A stretch of 64,000 nucleotides of DNA. Origin: Oreohelix idahoensis. Lineage: Eukaryota > Mollusca > Gastropoda > Stylommatophora > Oreohelicidae. Of this stretch, positions 54,068 through 64,000 are shown piece by piece. The notes beneath the pieces are model-generated. The model had not been told where the DNA came from and did not search any database. It worked only from the letters and a program-made list of their open reading frames with translations. How positions within the stretch are numbered: the first letter of the stretch is position 1; each line of letters starts with the position of its first letter. Made by a program: the position numbers and the translations under genes. The DNA is taken from the NCBI GenBank assembly GCA_024509875.1, contig JAMPIV010021244.1:62001-126000 (forward strand). Direction: 5' to 3'.

Positions 54068-55966
54068 ATGTTAAGAACGTGGACTGATGAAAAGGCAGAG
54101 GAAAACATTACATCTTCATACCAGTATGTGAATGAGCTGACCACTCGGTTAAAAACTGGCTGGAAACTTGCCAATGAAAATTTGAAACAAGCCAGGAAGA
54201 AACATGCTGCCTATTATAACAGGAAGGCGAAAGACAGAAATTTGGCTGTGGGAGAGAAGGTACTGCTTCTTTTGCCCGGGAGTCAGAATAAGTTACAAAT
54301 TGGATGGCAGGGTCCATATACAGTTCTAGAGAAGGTGTCTAGAACAAATTATAAGATAGATAAGAAGGGGAAAGAAAAAATCTATCATGTGAATCTCCTG
54401 AAGAAATATTTGGAAAGAGAACATCAGGAAGAGACACACTTGTTGACCTTGTCCATCGCCATGGAGATGAAAAAGGAACCACTTTCATCATTTGAATATC
54501 CATTACACCCCTGTGAGACAGCAGCACAGGTGAAAATCAGTACACATTTAACGAAAACTCAGAAAGAGAGAGTGCAACAGGTTCTAAATAATCATGCAGA
54601 GGTGTTAACAGACCGACCAGGACATACAAACCTATTGGAATATGATATGAAACTCATAGACTCCACACCTGTCTGTATGAAACCATATTCGATTCCGTTT
54701 GCTAAGGAAAAAGCTTTGAAGGAAGAGATAGACTATCTATTGAAGGAAGGAATTATTTCGCACAGTGAGTCTTCGTATAGCTCCGGTGTTGTACTCTTAA
54801 GGAAGCCCTCTGGAGAACATAGACTCTGTATAGATTACAGGAGACTGAATGCTATTACAGAAGGACAGGTGGATCCATTGCCGGATACAAATCAGCTGTT
54901 TGCCAGACTAAATAAAGCTAAATATTTCTCAAAAGTGGATCTGAGTAAAGGATACTATCAGATTCCAGTAAAGCCTGAGGTTAGACCATACCTAGCTTTT
55001 AGTACCTCAGAAGGACACTATGAGTTTAATAGATTGCCATTTGGATTGAAGAATGCGCCTAGTGTCTTCTCTAGAATGATGAGAAAATTATTGGATCCTC
55101 TGAATAATCCCTGTATAACAAATTTTATGGATGATATCCTTATAGCAACAGAAACATTTGAGGAACACATTGACTCTCTGAACATGCTGTTTGATCGACT
55201 TAGGGAGGCAAATTTAACAGCCCGACCAACCAAATGTTGCGTTGGATGTAAAGAATTGGAATTTTTGGGACACACAGTTTATCAGGGAAACATGACCCCT
55301 GACCCAAAGAATTTAGAGAAACTACAGAAAGCCCCGAGACCACAAACCAAGAAGGACGTGAGATCCTTTGTCTCATTATGTGGTTTCTACCAGAAGTATA
55401 TCAAAAACTTTAATTCCATATGTGCACCTTTAACGGAATTGACACGTAAAGGACTTCCAGATCGCATTACATGGACACCACAATGTGAAATGACTTACCA
55501 AGAATTGAAGGAAAAGCTCACAAGTAAACCCATTTTGAAATTACCTGACTTAAGTCAAGAATTCATAGTAAGGACGGATGCAAGTAATATTGGGCTAGGT
55601 GCAACTTTACTACAGAAATCAGATGCATTGGATGGGGAATTAAGCCCAGTGGCATATGCTAGCAGAAAGTTGAATAAAGCTGAAATCAACTACTCAACTA
55701 GCGAAAAAGAATGTCTTGCAGTAATATGGGCAATAAAGAAATTCAATATTTATCTATATGGGAAGGCATTTAAGTTGCAAACTGACCACAAACCTTTATC
55801 GTTTTTAGCACAGGCTAAGCATGAGAACTCTAGGTTACTCCGATGGTCTTTGCTTCTGGCTCCATATAATTTTAGCATTGAATATATATCTGGAAAAACA
55901 AATCTGGGAGCGGATTTTTTAAGCCGCCATCCGTGTGATGAGAATCACCGTAAACCCCAGAAATAA
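54068..55966 (+). CDS. E2 RT-RNase H with integrase C-terminal tail
   Basis: 632 residues, starting 2 nt after the previous stop and in another frame, at a Met that is internal in E1 (residue 867). It comprises the integrase C-terminal part with WQGPY at 80-84, RT with KVDLSKGYY and FMDD at 353-356, RNase H (D504, D573), and the end ADFLSR. Only about six residues differ from E1 over 632, far fewer than expected from the LTR differences. Translation would need reinitiation, a -1 type event or a spliced RNA. None is evident. Confidence 0.88.
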   Translation: MLRTWTDEKAEENITSSYQYVNELTTRLKTGWKLANENLKQARKKHAAYYNRKAKDRNLAVGEKVLLLLPGSQNKLQIGWQGPYTVLEKVSRTNYKIDKKGKEKIYHVNLLKKYLEREHQEETHLLTLSIAMEMKKEPLSSFEYPLHPCETAAQVKISTHLTKTQKERVQQVLNNHAEVLTDRPGHTNLLEYDMKLIDSTPVCMKPYSIPFAKEKALKEEIDYLLKEGIISHSESSYSSGVVLLRKPSGEHRLCIDYRRLNAITEGQVDPLPDTNQLFARLNKAKYFSKVDLSKGYYQIPVKPEVRPYLAFSTSEGHYEFNRLPFGLKNAPSVFSRMMRKLLDPLNNPCITNFMDDILIATETFEEHIDSLNMLFDRLREANLTARPTKCCVGCKELEFLGHTVYQGNMTPDPKNLEKLQKAPRPQTKKDVRSFVSLCGFYQKYIKNFNSICAPLTELTRKGLPDRITWTPQCEMTYQELKEKLTSKPILKLPDLSQEFIVRTDASNIGLGATLLQKSDALDGELSPVAYASRKLNKAEINYSTSEKECLAVIWAIKKFNIYLYGKAFKLQTDHKPLSFLAQAKHENSRLLRWSLLLAPYNFSIEYISGKTNLGADFLSRHPCDENHRKPQK

Positions 55967-56019
55967 TAATAAATTTCTCTATGTGAATATAGAATAAAGG
56001 ACTGACATATAATGTCTGT

Positions 56020-56033
56020 TTTAAGAGGGGAAG
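56020..56033 (+). promoter_or_regulatory. E2 polypurine tract
   Basis: TTAAGAGGGGAAG abuts the 3' LTR start at 56034. Confidence 0.8.
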
Positions 56034-58065
56034 TGTCATGAAATATTCTAATCCACATATATAAATTATTAGGTAAATATGAAGCCTAACAAATAAAATT
56101 AATAAAGAGAAGAGCAATGGAAAAATAACAGTGCTGTCACAAAGAATGTACTCGAAATCCCCCTTGTTTTCTGCTTCGTCTGCAAATTGTAACGCTTTCA
56201 CGTTGATAGTAAAGCTTACTGTATTATTACCCGCCTTCTTCAATGAAACGTGTGCTGTATTTCTTGGAAAAGCATTGAGACGTACTGCGTAATGACCTAA
56301 ATTAACCCTAACATTAATTATACTGCGTTACCAAAACGAACGAACAGATGGACTAAAGGGATAAAAAGAGAAGGGAGAGGCAGAAAGCCGAACACTAAAC
56401 CCGCTTCGCGCGATACACAATTACTACCATCACGCGTGTAAGTCTACATGCACTAATTTTTTTTCAGACGGACAGTGATAAAATACACTACCCTTTCCCA
56501 GAGTTAGGTTTATAAATCATAACAGACTCTTATTAGAAAAGACAACATTATATGGGTTTACGTTTGAACACATAACAGTACCCAGACAGCACATCTTCTA
56601 AACAGGAGATAGAAGAAATTGCATATTTTGAACGCAGCCACGTAGCTCCTTTAAATTAGTATTTTTGGGTTCCTTAGGGTTTGCTGACAAATAATATGTA
56701 AAACGTTACGCAAATAGTCCAGGAATTAATAAATTATACCCAAAATAAAATATTGGGGATGCCTGACAGCATAAAATCATTTCTGCTCATAAAATTTTTT
56801 TTATAACGTGTTTGAAAAAACCTTACGTTACATAAATAGCCTACCATGTAAACTCCAAATTGATTGGAGCGCAACAAATGAAAGCCTAACCACGATTGGT
56901 CGGGCTATAAATACTATCTTGGTTGTTGGGGGAGACGGGAAAAGATAACATTTTTTTCAAACACTTGTCGAAACGTGGCTCATTGGCCAGTCTCGCTGAT
57001 ATACACACTTGGGAGCGTTAGTTCGAGACCACTAATTCAAATAAGCTTGATAAAGCGACAGTACGTTGAAGCTAGCTCACATTTTTGCTAAAATAAAAGC
57101 CTGGAACATAGGCAGAACGGAATTTGTGCCAGTTTGTGCCAGAATTCATTGCTAATCAACGTATCTGTGTTTATTTCCATGAAATTGTGGGACAGTGGTC
57201 TTGATGGTAGTGAGCAGCACCTGGTCAGAGATTTGCTGAATCCAGAGTCGGACAGCATACTCCTTGGTCTTTTTAGCTATCAGTGAGGTGTCTCCTGAGC
57301 CCAGAGGAGAATTCGAGCAGAGGAGTCCTTTCCTGCCGCCATCACGCCAGATAAGCGAATTGGCCAGCTGAGCTCAACATTATGTCCCCTCATCTTGAAA
57401 TAACTTTATAAAAATACTATTCAGAGGGGAATTTACTTGTCTTAAAATCAGGAACTGTGAACATCTACAATAATGGTCCCTAAAGACAAACTATTGAAGT
57501 CATGATGACAAATACCAACAGAGCTTGAACAAAACAAAACCAGTATTACCTCATTTTACCACTACACAAATGACACACATAGAACATTGGTAATAATATA
57601 TGTCACTACAATATTCATATTAAATACATTCTGTACATAACTTGTAATTTAAATTGATTGTGATTCCTGGTTCCCTTGTAGTTGAATCAGGACACATATT
57701 CATTCATGCCAGTAATGAATACATATTGTTATTTGAAACGTTACTAGTGACTTCTTTAAGATATTCTCATAGAGTGTTATATGTATGTGAGTGTCACAGT
57801 GTTGTTAAGAGTAGTGGATTAAATTAAATTGTTTATCTGTCTGTTGTTGTGACTTACACTTCACCATACACATACCCTAGACACATAACGTAGCATCACA
57901 CTATTCCAGAATAATTCTGACTGAGATATATAGATATGTGGTAGCAAGTAAGGTATATATATATATAATATACTACTCTTATTAGATATATATATACCTT
58001 CACAGCTGATCTCAGTCAGTACACTAAGTCCCTTATAAATATTTATAACATCCCACTTCACCACA
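56034..58065 (+). repeat. E2 3' LTR
   Basis: 2032 bp, nearly identical to 49800-51830. Differences seen include ACTT/GCTT near 56171, GGGGG/GGGGA near 56759, an A/T run-length shift near 56790, GGGA/GTGA near 57284, and a short TA-repeat difference near 57953. Confidence 0.93.
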
Positions 58066-58262
58066 ACCGCTCCATGCTTTCTGTCAATAACTGTTGATAT
58101 TTATTTTTGACGTCAATTAAATATTTCTGTTTTATATCTGGTTGTTTTAGCGCTGATATTTCTATCTGTGGTTCCTTCTGTTTCCTGCTCTTTTCAGCTT
58201 TATATTTACTTTGATGACGACTGGATTGTTGATCTGAATTTATGTCGGCATAAACCCCTAGA
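58066..58262 (-). pseudogene. RTE-like LINE B, 5' remainder
   Basis: The minus strand reads ADINSDQQSSRHQSKYKAEK and KYQQLLTESMERL, the segment joining endonuclease and RT. If E2 and one TSD copy are removed the frame runs into 49799 with a single 1-nt shift a few codons later. The LINE ends near 58262, so it is 5'-truncated and lacks most of its endonuclease. Confidence 0.75.
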
Positions 58263-58263
58263 T

Positions 58264-58785
58264 TAGGGGTCGGCAACCAGTCCATCTTGAGCTACCGGAA
58301 GATCCCAAGGCATCCTTTGGTAGATTTCTAGATGACGGAGAAAAAAAAAAGGGGGGGGGGGGGGGGTAATTTTTAATCTAGATACATTTCGAACTAGCCC
58401 TCTCCCACTGGCACTTAATAGCGATCAGCGCGGTGTCCCCATATTTAAAGCTACTTTCACCGCATTCCCTGTGAAAAAACCTCGCACGTTAGCTAAAATT
58501 CACGCTATTCATGAATTGTCTAAGACAAACAGTTATCTATTATTTGAAGTCAAGTTAACGTTCAGTAAACTATTTAGTTTTAATTTTCCACCGCTCTGAT
58601 GATGTGGATTGCATGCAGTAGATTTTGCGTCAGAGATACAAGTTACATATAGATTGGATTTGTTCCAAATTCCAGATTGTCTGAAAACAGACATGATTTT
58701 TATCAAGGTTGATCTTCTTGAAGGTCAGTGTTTTTAAAATAGATCCCTACTGCTCCTGCATTACCCACCCCTGCCCTAGGTCAAT
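58264..58785. mobile_element. hAT-like non-autonomous element (tentative)
   Basis: TAGGGGTCGGCAACCAG at the left and ACCCACCCCTGCCCTAG at the right resemble the ends of hAT/SPIN-type elements. GAGCTACCGGAAGATC inside is also typical. There is a G-run at 58350-58367 and no transposase. The 8-bp TSD was not confirmed. Confidence 0.4.
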
Positions 58786-59160
58786 GCCGGTAGTAGAACC
58801 TGTTACGCTCCTAAAAGACGTTATTGCATCGAAAATGATTTCACATTCTGCACATTTAAAAGGTGTGGGAAAGTACTGATGCTGATGAATGGGGGGAGGA
58901 GAATAAGTATTACATGACGATTATGGCATCTCGATGCATTCAGGTAAACGTAGAGGTAGTCACAAAGCAGATACTCTCGTATGGGAGTGAAGTGTTAGAG
59001 ACTTCACCGTTCTAGGTCTCAGCTTTATGAGGTAGCGTGACCAGTTCACTTTATGATTGCTTGTACCTTCCTTAACTCAGAAAGAGAGTTATAACAATAT
59101 TAGACCCTTCAGTCATGTCTGACTATGGGAATGCGCCCCTGAGGTGACAGACCTCAGCTG
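58786..59160. other. Mostly unassigned; SINE body block at 58960-59055
   Basis: GCAGATACTCTCGTATGGGA and GACTTCACC..TAGGTCTCAGCTTTATGAGG match, as a complement, the last block of the SINE body at 5716-5890, and also 25690-25765. The rest is unassigned. Confidence 0.5.
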
Positions 59161-59485
59161 CTTATTTTCCTGGTGTTCCTTTCGACGTTTTCCCTGTCTT
59201 CTGCTTGTTGTGAAAGCTTCTTTTTGCCCAATCTGAGGTGGCGCCATAGAGAGCATCGCCACTTGGTGCGATCAGTAGCTTCATCCTCCCAGGTTGCTGG
59301 AGTTATGTCTAGTGCCCTCATGTCTCTCTTGTACACATCGTTGAACCTCAGTTGCACTCGCCCAACTGTTCTTTTGCCATCTGCTAGTTGTCCGCAGAAG
59401 ATATCTTTCAGGATGCGACCATCTTCCATGCGGCGGACATGGCCAGGCCAGCGTAGTTTGCGCTGTCTAAGCAGTGTGTATATTT
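59161..59485 (-). pseudogene. RTE-like LINE, 3' fragment
   Basis: The minus strand encodes LRWPGHVRRMEDGRILKDIF, then GKRTVGRVQLRFNDVYKRDM and WEDEATDRTKWR. This is the conserved post-RT region (GHV.RM, GR..LR..D, W...A.DR..WR). No upstream RT remains. It is a third subfamily, distinct from LINE A and LINE B. Confidence 0.75.
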
Positions 59486-59639
59486 TTAAAGGCCAGCACG
59501 TGACAATACAAAGGAGAGTTAGGTACTAAAATATACAGCTGAATGACGCGACCTGTTTTCGAGCCAGGTAACTGTGTCTCGAGATGCTAGCGCTATATAT
59601 TAAAAAATATGTTATGCTATAATATCCGTCTGCTAAGAT

Positions 59640-59975
59640 CAAGTACCATCTGCGCATCAAAGATCGGCTGCAGTGGTCTCCAACGTTTTTTCTCAGTTGT
59701 CTTGGTGATACACTCTGGTACGCTACTTCCATTACATCTCTTGATGTTATCTTCCTGCGTACAGCGCTGCCATTATCTTGACCCTTTGCATCCAACAGTT
59801 TGTTCTGTTACGGTTTTCAACAAGATGTTATATATCTACCTATGTCCAAAATATTTTGTTCAAATTTGATCCTTTGTTTTCCCTTAGCCTGATCATTCTT
59901 TGTTTTCCGGGACTTCTTTATTTGGTTCGAAAATTTTGCTTGAGACGCGCCACATTCTTCTGTAAATCCAGTTTC
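59640..59975 (-). pseudogene. LINE B-like 3' fragment
   Basis: GGCTGCAGTGGTCTCCAACG, GTCTTGGTGATACACTCTGG and CATCTCTTGATGTTATCTTCC parallel 47838-47930 at roughly three quarters identity. The minus-strand frame is short and broken. Confidence 0.7.
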
Positions 59976-59976
59976 T

Positions 59977-60140
59977 ATCATGTGACGGTATTATCTCCCG
60001 CGCTCTCAACAGTGATCCAACAATGGCCAGACTTCAAGTATAAAAATAAGGGTATTCAAAGTTATAAACTTTCACTCAAGATTATCTTGGCAGAGATATA
60101 AATAGCAGAATGATGCTTCTACTTTAGGGAACCTCACAGG
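59977..60140. repeat. Dispersed repeat family R
   Basis: CATGTGACGGTATTATCTCC, AGTGATCCAACAATGGCCAG and GATTATCTTGGCAGAGAT follow the order of the copies at 12.4 and 43.2 kb. Confidence 0.6.
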
Positions 60141-60144
60141 ATTT

Positions 60145-61160
60145 TAAAGAAATGCAAGCATAACAACGGGGATCATATGGTGTCCTGGTTACGAGCTCTT
60201 ATTGTGGCCAACTGTGATCGCTGCTTGAAAAACTTGGAAGTCGGTGAGGTAATCTTAAAGTGCTGTATGCAATACGCAAAAGGTTCGCCCACACGCACAT
60301 GTTGTTGCGTGTATAATGCTGCAGTCAGAAGTAGTTTATCTTAGCATTTTTAATGCCAAACCAACCACAAATAAGTGTCTGACTTTGGTAGGGGTTTTCC
60401 CCACTCTCATTACTGCATAGGCTATTCCCCTTACATGTTATTTTTTTCAAGCTAATCTGACCGTCCTTCGTGACCATATACTGTCTTGCCACTTCCATTG
60501 TTACCTATCATGTTTAACTACTCACTACATCACAGATCTATCACTGACAATCTCTTCCAAGATGTTACTGTCTCATAGTTTATTACCACCACAAAGTCAC
60601 TCTGCTGGAAATTTTATATCCTTTCCCTTGCCGTAAATTTTATATCATTTCCCTAGCCGTAATCTTTAAGAAGGTGGTTATATTCCGACATCCCAGTGAA
60701 ATTTTGGGTACATCATGTTTGCGATTAACACATATTTCCAAATACTATCTGTTATCCGTATTGGAAAACTAACAGCACGGTTTTGTGGCAAATTCTTCAA
60801 TCCATGGTCACAAATCCAACGGTTGTTATCTATCTTCCCCGACAAAAAGTCTTAGTTAACAATACAAATGTTGCTAAATGTAGACTCCTAATCCGTCTGG
60901 TTAGCGAGTAATCACAGAAACACTCCGAGCGGCAGGAACCCCAAGGAGTGACAAGATATGATAAGACAACCTTGGTCGATGAGAGCGAAAAATTGCGATA
61001 AGAAGCGGGCGAGAAAACAGAAATGGAAGGACACAGGAGAGAGTTGAAGAAGGTCACAAGAAAATGTAACGATCGACGATTTGACTTGTCACATATCTGT
61101 TCGTTCAAATCGTTTCTTTAAAAAACATGTGTCAACATCACTAAACTGGTTAATGCATTC
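60145..61160. other. No gene recognised
   Basis: No supportable feature in this stretch. Confidence 0.4.
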
Positions 61161-61437
61161 TCTTTCTCTCTCTCTCTCTCCTCCCCCCCCCCCCCCCCCC
61201 CCCCCTAGGTATTTACTCTTTTTCTTCCGGACGTAGCAGCCACTTTGCGTCCAGCCACGCGATCGCACCGGTTGTATTATTCGCATTTAACTTTCAAGGT
61301 TTATACTTAGTTCTCGTATTTTAATTTTTATTTATTTATTTATTATTTGGTCGTTTGACCCTTAACGAAGGCAGGACGTAACCAACGGGATTATCTTGTC
61401 TTTTGTCGTAGTACGACTTATTACTAACAACCACACC

Positions 61438-61470
<33 letters not shown>
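61160..61470. repeat. Low-complexity CT and poly(C) tracts
   Basis: (CT)n runs into poly(C) at 61160-61205, and a second poly(C) is at 61438-61470. Exact lengths are probably unreliable in an assembly. Confidence 0.9.
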
Positions 61471-61473
<3 letters not shown>

Positions 61474-61687
61474 AAATCACACCGTTAATTCATTCTTTGA
61501 AGTGTTCGTAGAAACTCATTTAAAAACATCTACTGTATACAGCATATGTTCCCCAATATAATCAAAACTCTAAAATCAACTAACTGAAATGGTCTAAAAA
61601 TCAATATGCTGTGGTGTATTGAATGATATAAAACAAATACACAAACAAATTATGTCTAGTATAAATTAACTTACATGTCCTAAGTGA
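61471..61687. other. No gene recognised
   Basis: AT-rich sequence between a poly(C) tract and the tRNA-like SINE head. Confidence 0.4.
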
Positions 61688-61758
61688 TCCTCGATGGTGC
61701 AGCAGTTAGCAGCCCTGCTTTCCACATGGCAGACCCGGGGTTGGTCACCCCACGAGGA
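61688..61758 (+). mobile_element. tRNA-like SINE head or tRNA pseudogene
   Basis: TCCTCG..CGAGGA can pair as an acceptor stem, GGTGCAGCAGTTAGCAGC resembles a D-arm, and GGGGTTGGTCACCCC forms a T-arm with a non-canonical loop. The anticodon loop would have 8 nt, so a working tRNA is unlikely. A SINE body may continue to about 61850. Confidence 0.45.
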
Positions 61759-61908
61759 ACCCAAGTCGCGACAAGACACATTTAAAGTAATGGATCGCTA
61801 ATCGATACTCAGCTATCCCTGAGAGATTTGACGATATTACGGTAAAAATAGAGAAATCAAAACGTGTCTATATTTCATACAGTACCCTATTTATAGTATG
61901 TCATTTGC

Positions 61909-62676
61909 CCGTGCTAATATGCTAATATGCCAATATGCTAATATGCCAATATGCTAATATGCCAATATGCCAATATGCTAATATGCCAATATGCTAATAT
62001 CTTCTTCTTCTTCGATCCTTAACCACCGACCGTCAAAGCAGTCAGTGGCCATCACGCCTAGTGGCGTCTTGTAGGGCAACAACAAATTGATTCCACTTTG
62101 CACGGTCGGTGGCCATCCTTCGTACAGTGCCCCATCTCTGGTTCATTCTTTGCATCTCAGCCTCCACAGTCCTCCGCCAAGTTGTTTTTGGTCGGCCTCT
62201 CTTCCGCTTTCCTTCAGGGGTCCAAAGCATAGCTGTTCTTGTGATGGCATCGGGGTCTCTTCTGAGGACATGACCAACCCAGCTCCAGCGTCTGCCAGCT
62301 ATGATGGTGTGCATGTCCTCTTGCTTGCTACAAGTAAGCAGATCTTGGTTGGTGATGGTATTCGGCCAAAAGATGCGGTGAATTTTTCTTAGGCATGTTG
62401 TGTGAAAAGAGGACAATTTTGACATTTCCTTCTCTGTGACTCTCCAGCATTCCGCACCATAGAGAAGCACAGAAAGCACGCAACTCTGGTATAATCTTAA
62501 TTTTGTGCTTGTGCTGTACTGGGAGGACTTCCAGATGTTATTTAGGCTAAAGAAGGCTGTTCTTGCCTTATTCATTCTGATGTTGATGTCTTTGCCTGCC
62601 CCACCGTCTGGTGTTACTATAATATGCTAATATGCCAATATGCCAATATGCTAATATGCCAATATGCTAATATGCC
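61909..62676. repeat. 8-bp microsatellite (AATATGCY), split by a LINE
   Basis: Units AATATGCT and AATATGCC alternate over 61909-62002 and 62619-62676. The LINE fragment between them interrupts the array. The right part ends 26 bp before exon 3. Confidence 0.9.
62003..62618 (-). pseudogene. RTE-like LINE, 5'-truncated insertion with GAA tail
   Basis: A 177-residue minus-strand frame (62042-62575) has VLLYGAECWRVTEKEM, RRWSWVGHVLRRD and KRKRGRPKTTWRR followed by MATDRAKWNQFV, the conserved post-RT region. The 3' tail is repeated GAA (complement CTTCTTCTTCTTC at 62001-62013). No RT is present. The frame is intact over this short part, suggesting a recent insertion into the microsatellite. Confidence 0.85.
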
Positions 62677-62701
62677 ACCATTTTACATTTTATATCCACA
62701 G

Positions 62702-63012
62702 CACTCCAGGACCCCTGTACAGTTCCCTGCTCCAACCCCACCACCACCACCACAGCCCCCTGACACCATCCCCCTCACTCCAGTCTCAGGGTTCACACTC
62801 GTTATCGTCGTCCGTGACCTCGCACACTTCCCCACTCTTACCCCTCCCGCTAGCCCCTCCCGCACCACTCCTTTCAGCAGGGACGCCCACTCTGTCTGCT
62901 GGGATGTTTGCACCCCCTCTTCACCCTGCACCCCCATCGTTATCTTCAGCACCGCCCCTGTCCTCACATCCAACAGTCTCAGGCCAGTTCTCTGCTGAAA
63001 GTCTTCTGCGAG
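62702..63012 (+). CDS. AUTS2/fibrosin-like protein, Pro/Ser/His-rich exon
   Basis: The acceptor TTTTATATCCACAG ends at 62701 and the donor GTAAGTAG starts at 63013. The exon's first base completes the codon left open by the 46174 exon, and the frame stays open for 311 nt, leaving in phase 1. It encodes PHHHHHSPLTPSP, then SAGMFAPPLHPAPPSLSSAP, and ends GQFSAESLLR. In vertebrate AUTS2 an MFAPP-type Pro-rich stretch is followed shortly by an SEQDILRQ-type motif, which this text resembles in order and spacing. That is my main reason for the family name. The conserved AUTS2 core domain would lie further downstream, outside the window. Confidence 0.65.
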
Positions 63013-63205
63013 GTAAGTAGCGACTGGGAACATAATCATGTCCAACATAGTGTATGTGTCTGTGTGTGTGGTAGTACAAACATAAGACTGTTTCCAGAAT
63101 GCATGGGAACTGAGGGTTGCCGGATAGGGAATTGTTCCGGAATTTGGGTAGTCAGGCCTAAAATGTACACCAAAATGAAGAAAGAAAAATTAAGAAGTGC
63201 TGTAC

Positions 63206-63697
63206 ACGGAAATAAAGATTTATAACACTTAAGGAAGGGAAACCTGAGGCATGTAAACAGTAAATTAATATGAGACAAACCTACCCTCTGTCCTGTTCTT
63301 ACTGTTCTAAGTCTACTATCATTTACTGGACACAGTATTTTAAAGGTCTTTGTCTTGTGTGGACTGGCCTATACTGTATAATAGGGGAACAACAGAAGTG
63401 ACTGCTTCATTAATAGGCTGAACGCCCATGGTAAACTTCCGGTGTTATGTCTTGCGGTTCGCACTAATGACCTGTCATCGAAGCATCATTTTTGGTGATG
63501 CGTAGATGGCAGGGAGGATAGTGTGATTCGCTTGCATAGCTAGGCGGGGTTGTCGCACGGAAGGTCCAGGTTTCGAATTCTGGGTAAGCCACTCATGTCT
63601 GTTGTTTTTCTGTTGTCTTGTGTTCTACTTCTTTATTTCCTACGAGTGCCTGATAACATACCTTTATGTTTGTCTCATTAATTTACGGAAATAAAGA
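63206..63697. mobile_element. Palindromic tRNA-derived retroposon, second copy, 13-bp TSD
   Basis: The element is 63219-63684, flanked by ACGGAAATAAAGA (63206-63218 and 63685-63697). Both outer ends match the copy at 32829-33356 (AAATTAAT..GACAAACATAAAGG and AGGAAGGGAAACC), in the opposite orientation. Only about 20-45 bp of the second arm remain. The inner part is replaced by about 100 bp of other sequence. Confidence 0.8.
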
Positions 63698-64000
63698 GCT
63701 GAGTTGATTCATGTAAGTAAAATGGCATGATCATTATCTTCAGGGGAAATATCTTGACAGTTTGGGGAAGATGTAGTTAAGCGATATACGGACCAGAAGT
63801 TGAAGGCAGTTAGTTTAGTTGTAGATGCTGTACATGTACATGGAGTATTCTGTTTGGAAGCTAGTTTCTGAAACATGTGTAACCTAAATTCTTTTATAGT
63901 GAGGATATAGGGGGGAAAAAATCGTTGGGTTAAACGTTGAATCTGTCGAATGAGACCGACGAAACACTGTTGTCAATGCTGACTTTTTTTTTTGGGGGGG
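63698..64000. other. No gene recognised
   Basis: Intronic sequence downstream of exon 3. No supportable feature. Confidence 0.4.

Larger units (their letters stand above)
49800..58065 (+). mobile_element. Gmr1-type Ty3/gypsy element lacking PR and INT core (E2)
   Basis: An 8266-bp element: 5' LTR 49800-51830, degraded primer site near 51836, gag-containing frame 52023-54065, RT frame 54068-55966, polypurine tract to 56033, 3' LTR 56034-58065. I counted about five differences between its LTRs, so it is also young. The protease is absent and the integrase catalytic core is replaced by unrelated sequence, so it would need proteins from a relative such as E1. It is nested in LINE B. Confidence 0.93.
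49795..58070. repeat. 5-bp TSD of LTR element E2 (ACCGC)
   Basis: ACCGC is at 49795-49799 and at 58066-58070, directly outside the LTRs. It lies inside the reading frame of LINE B. Confidence 0.95.

Noticed and set aside
62664..62701. Translation start for exon 3 at the ATG in the microsatellite
   Set aside because: The ATG comes from the AATATGCY repeat. The frame upstream of 62702 is intronic, and the acceptor plus the phase match to 46174 explain the exon.

Overview
This is a eukaryotic, intron-rich and heavily transposon-loaded window, about 40% GC by eye. There are no operons or bacterial signals. The repeat content is RTE-like LINEs with endonuclease and reverse transcriptase, an I/Nimb-like LINE with RNase H, many tRNA-derived SINEs, and Ty3/gypsy elements with integrase ahead of reverse transcriptase. 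That mix suggests a lophotrochozoan animal, most likely a gastropod or other mollusc. The organism assignment is inference.

Only one host gene is supported. It is on the + strand, with three exons (32296-32353, 44650-46174, 62702-63012) whose splice sites are good and whose phases match exactly. It encodes a Ser/His/Pro-rich protein that resembles the AUTS2/fibrosin family. Its introns (12.3 and 16.5 kb here) hold almost everything else.

Layout: 0-6 kb, unique sequence with small LINE relics. 6.1-9.6 kb, an internally deleted I-clade LINE (- strand) with a 12-bp target-site duplication (TSD). 9.7-11.7 kb, a tRNA-SINE, a minisatellite and a GAA-tailed SINE. 12.7-18.8 kb, a nearly full-length RTE-like LINE (- strand), split by a solo LTR that is itself followed by a SINE landing on its edge. 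19-32 kb, minisatellites, SINEs and LINE fragments, some of them 5'-end plus 3'-end composites. 32.8-33.4 kb, a palindromic tRNA-derived retroposon. 33.7-42.6 kb, LTR element E1 (- strand), complete, with one 1498-residue gag-pol frame. 43-47.5 kb, minisatellites, exon 2 and a LINE-derived 44-bp array. 47.8-58.3 kb, a second RTE-like LINE (- strand) split by LTR element E2 (+ strand). 58.3-64 kb, small relics, exon 3 and a second copy of the palindromic retroposon.

The most notable system is the E1/E2/solo-LTR family. These are Ty3/gypsy-type elements with the domain order Gag-PR-INT-RT-RNase H (the Gmr1-type, copia-like order) and unusually long LTRs of about 2.0-2.4 kb. E1 has LTRs of equal length with about four differences, a perfect tRNA-Pro-type primer binding site and a 5-bp TSD. 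E2 shares almost the same RT but has different LTRs, no protease and no integrase catalytic core, so it looks like a recombinant, non-autonomous relative.
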